Assembly: GCA_963817785.1 (NCBI GenBank)
Contig: CAWFPL010000002.1
Location: 310,001 to 374,000 of the forward strand
Direction of reading: 5' to 3'
Length of the DNA: 64,000 bases
Origin: JAKALD01 sp963817785
Lineage (GTDB): Bacteria; Pseudomonadota; Gammaproteobacteria; Burkholderiales; SG8-39
The translations under genes were made by a program, and so were the position numbers. A model generated the notes under the pieces. It worked only from the letters and a program-made list of their open reading frames with translations, was not told the DNA's origin and did no database searches. Below are positions 27,470 through 36,173 of the stretch, piece after piece; positions within the stretch are counted from its first letter, which is position 1, and the number at the start of each line of letters is the position of its first letter.

Positions 27470-28768
27470 ATGTACGTCGCCAAAGTAAACCTTAAGAACA
27501 TTCGTGGGTTTTCCGACCTGGAGTTTAATCTTGCTCGGGATGGCGGGGGATACGCGGGATGGACAGTGTTTACTGGCGACAACGGGTCCGGCAAGAGCAC
27601 TCTGCTCAAGGCCCTCGCGCTCGGGTTGACCGGTAAGGACACGGCGCGCGCCCTGCAGCCGAGTTTTCACCGCTGGATTCGCGACGGATCTGCGGAAGCG
27701 GCTTCAATTCAGCTCGAAATTGTTCGCTGCCCCGAAGACGATGCGCTTGTCGAGACGGGAAGAGCGCCGGGGAGCGAGTTTCCGGCAAGGCTCGAGTTGA
27801 AGAACGGAAGCAAGGAAACGACGCTGGAGATTGCCATTCCCTCTGGGAAACAGGTGAAATATTCGACGCCGCAAAGAACCATATGGTCGCTGGACGCGCG
27901 AGGTTGGTTTTCCTGCGGATACGGTCCGTTTCGCCGCGTGTTCGGAGCATCTCCCGAGGCTACGCGCCAGATGGTTGCGCCCGCTACGGAACGATTCGTA
28001 ACCATGTTTCAGGAGGCGGCCTCGCTCGCAGAAGTCGATCAATGGTTGAGGAATCTGAAGCACAAGCAGCTAGAGAACAAGGCGGCGGAGCGTGAACAAC
28101 TGGAACTGTTGCTTGAGATTTTGCGAGACGATCTGATGCCGAATCAGATTTCCGTCGACCGCGTGGACTCCGACGGTCTCTGGCTGAAGGACAGAAACGG
28201 GGCTCAACTCTCCTGGGGCGAGATGAGCGACGGGTATCGGGCTGCGTTGGCACTCCTTGCCGACATCCTTCGGCATCTGATCAATGCATACGGCATTGCC
28301 GGCCTGGCAGAGCGTGGCTCGGATGGAAAGATCTTCATCAAACGAAGCGGCGTGGTGCTGATCGACGAGATTGACGCCCACCTTCATCCGGAATGGCAGC
28401 GGGAGATCGGCTTCTGGTTGAAGAGACACTTTCCGAAAATCCAGTTCCTCGTCACTACGCACAGCCCGATCATCTGTCAGGCCGCCGACGAGAACGGTCT
28501 CTTCGTTCTTCAAGAACCTGGTAGCGATGTATCACCGAGGGCGTTGACTGTTGAGGAGTATAGGGAGGTGATCGCTTCCAAGCCGGACACGATCTTGCGG
28601 ACTGCGGCGTTTGGCCTGCAGAACACACGGTCTCCCCGTGCAGTTGAAGGCCGCGCGGAGTTGGCGAAGTTGCACGCAAAGCAGCGCACGGGTGGAAGTC
28701 TCACGCCTGATGAGAAAAGCCGCTGGGAGCAGCTCAAGCTTTTTGCGCCTGTAGAGGAAGAACAGTAA
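27470..28768 (+). CDS. Septu-like AAA ATPase (PtuA-type)
   Basis: A 432-residue ABC/SMC-like ATPase starting MYVAKVNLKNIRGF, typical of AAA_21/RecF-like proteins. Walker A is GDNGSGKST (36-44). A signature-like segment LSWGEMSDGYRAAL comes before Walker B (VVLIDEIDAHLHPEW, about 294-308) and the H-loop (VTTHSP). It is followed after 3 nt by an HNH endonuclease gene. ATPase plus HNH is the gene pair of the Septu (PtuA-PtuB) antiphage system and of some retron effectors; no reverse transcriptase is near. The C-terminal segment, rich in charged residues, may contact the HNH partner. The frame is intact. Confidence 0.8.
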   Translation: MYVAKVNLKNIRGFSDLEFNLARDGGGYAGWTVFTGDNGSGKSTLLKALALGLTGKDTARALQPSFHRWIRDGSAEAASIQLEIVRCPEDDALVETGRAPGSEFPARLELKNGSKETTLEIAIPSGKQVKYSTPQRTIWSLDARGWFSCGYGPFRRVFGASPEATRQMVAPATERFVTMFQEAASLAEVDQWLRNLKHKQLENKAAEREQLELLLEILRDDLMPNQISVDRVDSDGLWLKDRNGAQLSWGEMSDGYRAALALLADILRHLINAYGIAGLAERGSDGKIFIKRSGVVLIDEIDAHLHPEWQREIGFWLKRHFPKIQFLVTTHSPIICQAADENGLFVLQEPGSDVSPRALTVEEYREVIASKPDTILRTAAFGLQNTRSPRAVEGRAELAKLHAKQRTGGSLTPDEKSRWEQLKLFAPVEEEQ

Positions 28769-28771
28769 GCG

Positions 28772-29528
28772 ATGCGCCGCGTTATCAGGGCGGCCCTGAA
28801 TGCAGCCGTCCAGCAGACTTTGGATCAGCGGCAGGCCGGCGCGAATCTGAAGAACGCCGCAGGAAACCTGGTGGTGGCCGACGAATGGAAGAGCGCGAGG
28901 CAGAGCGCACAGTTGAGGTCCGTCCTCGGCACCCTTCACAGCATGATGGGGGATCGCCAGCGCTGCATGTACTGCCTCGATTCGCACGGGACGGACATTG
29001 ATCATTTCTGGCCAAAGACGCCATACCCTGCGCGTATGTTTGTGTGGCCGAATCTTCTGCTTTGCTGCACCGAGTGCGGTCGGGTAAAAGGCAATCGATT
29101 TCCACTATCGGGAGCAGGAGAACCGATGCTGCTGGACCCGACGGCAGAAGATCCTTGGCACCATCTGGATTTCGATCCCACGACTGGAAACGTCGTCGCG
29201 CGTTTTGATACCAACGCAAACGACTGGTCCGCTAGAGGACTCAAGACGGTCGAAGTTCTGCAATTGGACCGGCGCGAAGCGCTGGCGGTCGGCTACTCAA
29301 GAACGTACCGTCGATTGTCGGCTTTGGTTGAGCGGCATCTGCAAGATGGACTGGATAACACAGACACGCTTGTCGCGTCACTGGAGGCAGCCGATGACCA
29401 TGGACTTCTCGGTTGGTGCATCATGGGCACGGGCGGCGACCTTGCCGCCATTCTCGGACCTACGCGCACGGCACCCGGACGCCTGGGCCGCATGCGTGAA
29501 TGCTGTTCAGGCAGCTTTGCATGCTTGA
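28772..29528 (+). pseudogene. Septu-like HNH endonuclease (PtuB-type), frameshifted
   Basis: An HNH nuclease with CMYC (65-68), DIDHFW (75-80), N94, CTEC (99-102) and KGNRFP (106-111), an arrangement with two zinc-binding CxxC pairs as in PtuB-type proteins. The frame changes around 29440-29446. Before this point the protein reads WCIMGTGGDL. The expected continuation PPFSDLRARHPDAW is in the +1 frame and ends at a stop at 29526-29528. Without correction the original frame would run on into the downstream methyltransferase gene. The catalytic HNH core is upstream of the shift, so partial function is conceivable. Either the gene is inactivated or one base is a sequencing error. Confidence 0.75.
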
Positions 29529-29543
29529 TTGAATGGCTGACAC

Positions 29544-31137
29544 GTGATACGCAAACAGAAACTCGAACTCACCTGGATCGGCAAGGAAAACCGGCCCAGG
29601 CTGGAGCCGCGCATTCTGCTGGAAGATCCGGAGAAGTCCTATCACGCCAAGCACCGCGTGACCGACAACGATATCTTCGACAACCGGCTGATCTTCGGCG
29701 ACAACCTGCTGGCGCTGAAGGCGCTGGAGCAGGAGTTCGCGGGAAAGGTGAAGTGCGTCTTCATCGATCCGCCGTACAACACCGGCAGCGCGTTCACGCA
29801 CTACGACGATGGCGTCGAGCACTCGATCTGGCTGTCGCTGATGCGGGACCGTCTGGAAATCATCCGCCGGTTGCTGTCCGAAGACGGTTCGTTGTGGATC
29901 ACGATTGACGACAACGAGTGCCTTACCTGAAGGTGCTGTGCGACGAGGTATTTGGCAGGAAGCTTCGTCGCAGTGACGTTGGCAGAAAAGAAATCGCGAA
30001 TAATAATTCGGGGATCGGATATTCACGACCACGTCATTTCCTACGCGAAGACGCAGAACCCTTTAAGGCGATACGCAACCACGTCGAGGCAGACGCAAAG
30101 ACGCGTTCTGCTTATAGAACCCAGACAACGACCCCCGCGGGCCATGGCGGCTGATGCCTATCTGAAGCAGGCTACGTCAAATCAGCAATAGCCAATTCGA
30201 CCCCAACTGGGAAGGTCAGAACCACCTAAAGGGCGAATTGGCAGTTCCTGAAGAGAAGTTTCTGGACTAGTTACGGAAGGAAGGTTTTCTTGGAAAGAGG
30301 GGCGACTCCCAGCGGGACTGAAACTTTCTATTCCGAGGTTGAAGGGCTTGTGCCTCGACGTGGTGGCCACACGACGAGGTTGGACATACAGACGAAGCGA
30401 AGAAGGAGATCCATGCTCTTTTCGGCAAGACGGACGTGTTTGATACGCCCAAACCCGAGCGACTGCTCAAACGAGTTATTGACATTGCGACCAATCCTGG
30501 CGATCTTGTTCTCGACTCCTTCGCCGGTTCCGGCACGACCGGCGCGGTCGCGCACAAGATGGGCCGGCGCTGGATCATGGTGGAACTGGGCGAGCACTGC
30601 CACACGCACATCATCCCGCGCCTGAAGAAGGTCATTGACGGCGAGGACCCGGGCGGCATCACCGAGGCGGTCGGCTGGAAAGGCGGCGGCGGCTTCCGCT
30701 ACTACCGTCTCGCGCCGTCGCTGCTGGAAAAGGACAAGTGGGGCAACTGGGTCATCAACAAGGAGTACAACGCCGCGATGCTGGCCGAGGCGCTCTGCAA
30801 GCTGGAGGGCTTCACCTACGCGCCCAGCGACACGGTCTACTGGCAGCACGGCCACTCCACGGAGCGGGATTTCATCTACGTCACCACGGCCAACCTGAAC
30901 CACGAGCAGTTGCAGCAGTTGAGCGACGAGGTCGGGCCGGAGCGCTCGCTGCTCGTGCTCTGCACCGCCTTCCGCGGCCGCGGCGAGTACCCGAACCTGA
31001 CCGTGAAGAAGATCCCAAAGGCGGTGCTCTCGCGCTGCGAGTGGGGCCACGACGATTACAGCCTGAAGGTGGAGAATCTGCCCAAGGCTCCCCCCAAACC
31101 CGGACAGCAGGGCCTTTTCGGTGAGGAGGAGGGGTGA
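29544..31137 (+). pseudogene. mod: Type III restriction-modification methyltransferase (mod), broken
   Basis: A type III adenine methyltransferase of the beta class. The first part reads IRKQKLELTWIGKENRPR and includes the catalytic motif DPPYNTG (about residues 75-81 from the GTG at 29544). The last part holds the AdoMet motif DSFAGSGTTGAV. Between about 29920 and 30430 the frame is broken repeatedly. Recognisable pieces such as DIHDHVISYAKT, EPFKAIRN, FYSEVEGLVPR and WWPHDEVGHTDEAKKEIHAL lie in different frames, with in-frame stops. A normal start (ATG GCT GAC ACG) at 29533 is also followed by TGA. The target-recognition region is therefore lost. The 3' end overlaps the res start (GTGA at 31134). 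Confidence 0.85.
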
Positions 31138-33812
31138 ACCGCCACGTCAACGCCATCGCCGGCCGCCTGAGCCTGCGCCCACCGCAGCGCCGCTCGCTGG
31201 AGATTCTCGACCGCATCACGGAGATCGCGCCGCCGAAGAAGGGCGCGGACGTCGCCGCCGCGCTGGCGGCCATCCGCAGCGAGTTCCCGTCGGTGACGGA
31301 TTTCGAGCGCGAGTTTCCGTCGCTCTGCTTCGCGCTGGCCACCGGCGTCGGCAAGACGCGGCTGATGGGCGCCTTCATCAGCTATCTGCACCTGGCGCAC
31401 GGCATCAACAACTTCTTCGTGCTGGCGCCGAACCTGACCATCTACAACAAGCTGATCGCCGACTTCACGCCGAACACGCCGAAGTACGTGTTCAAGGGCA
31501 TCGCGGAGTTCGCCACCGACGCGCCCGCGATCATCACCGGCGACAACTACGAGGCCAAGGCGGGGACGCTGTTCGACGAGCTGCTCCGCTGCAAGGTCAA
31601 CATCTTCAACATCTCGAAGATCAACTCCGAGGTGCGCGGCGGCAAGTCGCCCCGCATCAAGCGCCTGTCGGAATACATCGGCGAGAGCTACTTCGACTAT
31701 CTGGCCGGGCTGCCGACCTGGTGCTGCTGATGGACGAATCGCACCGCTACCGGGCCAGCGCCGGGCGTGCGGGCGATCAACGAGCTGAAGCCGATCCTCG
31801 GCCTGGAGCTGACCGCCACGCCGTTCGTGGAGTCGGGCAAAGGCGCCGCGGCGTTCAAGAACGTGATCTTCGACTATCCGCTGGGCCGGGCGATGGCCGA
31901 TGGCTTCGTCAAGGAACCGGCCGTCGTGACGCGCAAGAACTTCAACCCGGCCGGCATGTCGCCGGAGGAGATCGAACGGCTGAAGCTGGAGGACGGCGTC
32001 CGCCTGCACGAGAGCGTGAAGGTGGAACTGGAGACCTACGCCCGCGAGAGCGACAACCCGATCGTCAAGCCCTTCCTGCTGGTGATCGCCCGCGACACGA
32101 CCCACGCCGGACAGCTGACTGCAGTTGATCCAGTCGGACGCGTTCTTCGAGGGCCGCTACAAGGACAAGGTCATCCAGGTGGATTCCAGCAAGACCGGCG
32201 CGGAAGAGGAGGAGATGATCGAGCGGCTGCTGAAGGTGGAGCACACCGACGAGCCGACGGAGATCGTCATCCACGTCAACATGCTCAAGGAAGGCTGGGA
32301 CGTGACCAACCTCTACACCATCGTCCCGCTGCGCGCGGCCAACGCCCGCACTCTGATCGAGCAGTCCATCGGGCGCGGCCTGCGCCTGCCCTACGGCAAG
32401 CGCACCGGCGTGACGGCGGTGGACCGGCTGAACATCGTCGCGCACGACAGGTTCCAGGAGATCATCGACGAGGCCAACAAGCCGGATTCGGCGATCCGCC
32501 TGCAGGCGGTGGTGCTCGATCCGGACCAACTCGCGCAGAAGACGGTGACGGTGGTTTCGCAGTCCAACTGGCGACGAAACTGGGCTTGCAACCCGAGCAG
32601 GCGACGAGCAGCACGGCCGTCGCCGGGAAGGAGCAGACCCCTGCCTTCGCCAAGCCGGAAGAGCAGAAGGTCGCGCAGATCGCCTACGAGGTGATCAAGA
32701 CTGGAAAACCAGCCGCAAATGCTTCCCTCGCTGGAGCATCTGAGGAAGCCCGAGATTCAGGCCGCCATCGTCAAGGCGGTCGAGGCGCAGCAGCCGGCGC
32801 AGTTGGAACTGGAGGGTGTGACGGAGAAGCCGGACATCGCCGCCGTGGTCGCAAGAACGGTGGATCTGGTCATGCAGCAGACGATCGACATTCCGCGCAT
32901 CCTGGTCGTGCCCACGGGCGAGGTGAAGTCGGGCTTCAAGCCGTTCACGCTGAAGCTGGACGCTCTGAAGTACCCGGCAGTTTCGGACGAGCTTTGGGTC
33001 CAGCACCTGCGCACCCAGCAACTGGAGGTGATCGCGCTCGGACGCGGCGGCATCGAGGAGCAGCGGCTGGAGGATTACGTCGTCAGCGGCCTGGTGGATT
33101 TCGACGACATCTCCTACGACGACCACGCCGACCTGCTCTACGACCTCGCCGCGCAGACCGTGCAGCACTTCCGGAGCTATCTGTCGGAGGAGGACACGCG
33201 CAAGGTGCTCCGCTGCTACCAGCGCGACATCGCCCGCTTCATCCACGCGCAGATGCAGGAGCACTACTGGGAGGAGGCGGCCGGCTACGAAGTGAAGATC
33301 AGCAAGGGCTTCACCGAGCTGAAACCGAGCGCCTACACCATTACCGCGGAGCAACCGGTGGCCGATTACCGCGAGTCGCCGGCGGACAAGAGCAACATGG
33401 CGAAGTATCTCTTCGGCGGCTTTAAGCGCTGCCTCTATCCGGTGCAGAAGTTCCAGTCGGACGCCGAGCGCAAGCTCGCCGTGATTCTGGAGCGCGAGGC
33501 GACGAAGTGGTTCAAGCCCGCCAAGGGCCAGTTCCAGATCTTCTACCGGCAGGGCGCGACCACCTCGAATACCAGCCGGACTTCGTCGCCGAGACCAAGG
33601 ACACGATCTACATGCTGGAACCAAAGGCCAGCAATCAGCTCGCGGATCCTGTCGTCCTGGCGAAGAAAGACGCTGCCGTTAAGTGGTGCGCGAACGCGTC
33701 GCAGCACGCCTCGACCTACGACGGCAAACGCTGGCGCTACTTACTCATCCCGCACGACGAGATCGCCTCCAATATCACCCTGGATGGGCTGGCTGCGAGG
33801 TTTACGGCTTGA
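31134..33812 (+). pseudogene. res: Type III restriction endonuclease subunit (res), frameshifted
   Basis: This is the helicase-nuclease subunit of the type III system. Visible pieces are Walker A (ATGVGKTRLM), the DEAH-like box in LMDESHRYRAS, LTATPF, the motif VI segment IEQSIGRGLRLPYG, and a C-terminal PD-(D/E)xK-like nuclease region (YQPDFVAETKD ... MLEPKAS). The reading frame changes at about 31711, 31763, 32118, 32566, 32710 and 33560, while the pieces together cover a normal-length protein with almost no internal stops. The gene cannot make a full product as read. The even spacing of single-base shifts could reflect recent decay or residual assembly errors. Confidence 0.85.
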
Positions 33813-34228
33813 AACCTCCGCGATAAATCTCGCACCCGATGCGCCTGAAGACGCCCGGGCACGCCGGCTGCGGTATCGCTCCCGCATACGACAGGTCCAG
33901 GGAGTCCACGGCCCACCGTAGGACACGGCAAGGCCCTCCCCCTCCCCACCAATAGTATTTCTGGGGTGCTCTGTGAGAAGTTAGCGCACCCTTGTCGCCT
34001 GCGATGGGCCGGCCGCCCGGGCGGCCTCGCCCCAGCTCTGCACTTTCGCTTCCGCTGCCACGTACCACTTCAAGACCCCTTGTTGGTGAAGGAGTCTCAA
34101 ACGTAGGCTTCAACTGCCCGCGGAAAAATGCCGCGACCACGCAGGCAATTCGACGGAACGTAGCGTCGACTTATTCTTTCAAGCCCGACAAAGCCTTACC
34201 TGCCGTCCCGCCAGCGGCCACGGCACCG
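33813..34228. other. Gap between res and convergent unknown gene
   Basis: About 415 bases between convergent genes. No convincing frame, tRNA, or strong terminator is seen; a short pyrimidine-rich stretch lies near 33930-33950. It marks the border between the plus-strand restriction block and the minus-strand ubiquitin-like block. Confidence 0.5.
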
Positions 34229-34839
34229 CTACGTCGAATTACGACGTTTGCGCCGACCTCTCTTTTTGCTCGGGTCCCGCGGATCAGCTTCGCTCAGCCA
34301 ACGCTGAACCACCGCTGGCTCCCAATGTACCGCCCCGCCAAGGCGCTGGATGTCGTCTCGCTCCGCCATCTGCTTGATGGTCAGATCCGGCTCTACTTTC
34401 CACACCGCCGACGCAATTTGCTGGCAAGCGATCCGAGCTCTTTGCACAGGCCGTAGGCCGCTGCCCTGTTCCTCCTGCAGCGCTTCCTGACCGGCGCCGG
34501 GCGCCTCCACAACAGCCCCAGGCGTGTCATCCTCGTCCTCCGGGTATTTGTTAGCCAAACGACCAGCCAGGAGGAAACCAAAATTCTGGCAACGGAGCGC
34601 TCCAACGTTCGCACCACTGCTGAAACGTCCACCGCTCCACCACGGCAAAGCGCAATAGCCGGCGGTCGAACTTCGTCGATGCATGCCTCGATTTCTTTCA
34701 GGTCATACCGGATATAAAACTCTGCTGGAAGCGCCTTCTCATCCTCCGGGTCGCGCTTCTCCATTAATATGTTTTCGCACCGGAGATGGGCGTGCAGAAT
34801 CGCGTCCATGAGTACGCAAAAATTGTCGCGAACCGCCAA
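34229..34839 (-). pseudogene. Frameshifted gene of unknown function
   Basis: Two overlapping minus-strand frames look like halves of one protein. The first half (start TTG at 34839 or ATG at 34809) reads with normal character through KALPAEFYIRYDLKEIEA and CRGGAVDVSAVV, then degenerates near 34590. The second half in another frame continues with CQNFGFLLAGRLANKYPEDE. It ends with a helix-rich, basic C terminus (IKQMAERDDIQRLGG ... KKRGRRKRR) at 34229. I do not recognise the family. The C-terminal part could be DNA-binding. It is co-oriented with the ubiquitin-like operon upstream. Confidence 0.5.
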
Positions 34840-35010
34840 CGGAAGCCGCTACCACCACCGCGCCGGATCGGGCCCGGCCCATCGGAAGCCGATTTCCCAA
34901 GCGGACAACCGTGTGTTTAGAAGAGCCACCCTATTTTTCTATCGTAATCACGTCCGAAAACTTGGTCTCGGACGGCTGGCATATTGCGGTGGCGATTTTC
35001 TAGCGCGCGA

Positions 35011-35664
35011 TCAGTTGGCCAAACGCTTCCATTTGGACGCCACATCAACCAAAACCGACGCCGCGCTCAGGTGGGCCGGCGTGGGTATCTTTCCACCACC
35101 GTTCTGGAGGGGTCTTTCCGTGGCTTGCGAGAATGCATCAGCATACAGATGCGAGCAGATATGCGAGAGCGGACCAGCCATCGCATAGTGCAACTTCCAA
35201 AACCCCATTATTGAGCTTATCCAGAGCTCTGCCGCCATGTGAAACGAATATAGCCGGTTCATTCTGATCAAAGCTGCCACTACGACGTCGTATGATCGAG
35301 CGAGGTCGTTCGCAAGTATCGGACAGCGACGCGCGCGCACGAGATGGGTGGGCACGTACTTATAAATCTCATCGATCCCTACCCCGGTCATAGTCGCCTC
35401 GCACACGCGAGCGCCACCAATGTATACAGCCGCGTGATGCCATCTCGCATGATCGGCGTTGTAGCCGCGTGCTTGTGTCGCTATGATCGCCCGCTGGATT
35501 GGGCCAGGTTTAACTCGGCTGAACAGCAACAGATCTCCCGGACGCCACAGGTTGACGTCGGGTACATATCCAAACTTGCGGACTTTAGGGGGTAACGGCT
35601 CCGACGGCGTCCAATCGCCCGTCGGCTCGGATAGGTCGGCAGGATCAAGTACCAGCTGTGGCAC
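35011..35664 (-). CDS. Permuted NlpC/P60-like (papain-like) hydrolase
   Basis: A 217-residue protein resembling permuted NlpC/P60 (YiiX/LRAT-like) cysteine hydrolases. The segment RPGDLLLFSR (about 41-50) begins the core. The candidate catalytic histidine is in RWHHAAVYIG (H76/H77), an acidic residue follows in VCEAT (E89), and the candidate nucleophile is C170 in HICSHLYADAF. Family members cleave peptide or amide/ester bonds. No signal peptide is visible, so it should act in the cytoplasm, unlike cell-wall NlpC/P60 enzymes. It lies 34 nt downstream of the OB-fold gene and in the same direction as the bil-like operon. A link to conjugate processing is speculation. Confidence 0.7.
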   Translation of the reverse strand: MPQLVLDPADLSEPTGDWTPSEPLPPKVRKFGYVPDVNLWRPGDLLLFSRVKPGPIQRAIIATQARGYNADHARWHHAAVYIGGARVCEATMTGVGIDEIYKYVPTHLVRARRCPILANDLARSYDVVVAALIRMNRLYSFHMAAELWISSIMGFWKLHYAMAGPLSHICSHLYADAFSQATERPLQNGGGKIPTPAHLSAASVLVDVASKWKRLAN

Positions 35665-35698
35665 GCGGCGCTTCAGCTAGCATTTCGACCGCGTGAAA

Positions 35699-35974
35699 TC
35701 AGGGACGCGAGGAAATCTTTACGCTCTTGATCAGCCCGTCCCGCACACTAATTCGCACCGCGCATCCCTCTTCCAAGCCGATTTCCCGGGGCGGCTGACC
35801 GCGATAGCCCTCTACCTTATCAAAGGTAAAGGCGTACTGATGCGTATCCGTGTTAGTGCCTCTGGCTTCCACAAACCCCAAGCCAAAACGGTCTACTCGG
35901 ACGATCCGGCCTTCGAACATTGAATCCCCCTGAAAGTCGTTCTTGTGCCCGGCCTGAATAGCAGCTCGGCTCAT
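35699..35974 (-). CDS. Small OB-fold (cold-shock-like) protein
   Basis: A 91-residue protein whose core (about 20-88) reads like a cold-shock/S1-type OB fold: FEGRIVRVDRFGLGFVEA, then a beta-rich part ending ISVRDGLIKSVKI. Conserved RNP motifs are not clear, so nucleic-acid binding is likely but not proven. I chose the ATG at 35974 because a strong GAGAGGTG lies 6 nt upstream; the frame is open further upstream without a ribosome-binding site. It lies between bilD-like (200 nt upstream) and the NlpC/P60-like gene. Confidence 0.65.
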   Translation of the reverse strand: MSRAAIQAGHKNDFQGDSMFEGRIVRVDRFGLGFVEARGTNTDTHQYAFTFDKVEGYRGQPPREIGLEEGCAVRISVRDGLIKSVKISSRP

Positions 35975-36173
35975 CTTGTCACCTCTCTCGAGAAGGTTAC
36001 CCGAATATAAATGCATGTCAAATCTTAGAGTTACATGTACCCGACGCGTTCGGACAAGCCGATAAGTTAACGAGCCCGCGCAAGTGCCTGTTAAGCCGAC
36101 CATTCCTTGCGCTACCGTACGGGTCGCGGACGGAGTTCATCATCGTCAACCCACCTAAATCTTGCGCCGCGAG

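Noticed and set aside
27470..29528. Retron with ATPase-HNH effector
   Set aside because: No reverse transcriptase gene or msr/msd-like region is visible near the pair; Septu-like is the simpler reading.
22454..33812. DISARM or BREX system
   Set aside because: A SNF2 helicase and a methyltransferase are present, but no DUF1998 protein, DrmA-like helicase, PglZ or BrxC-type genes are seen. The methyltransferase is the mod of a type III system followed by res.
33802..34140. Minus-strand 112-codon frame
   Set aside because: There is no recognisable motif, composition is irregular and it lies between convergent blocks; probably not coding.
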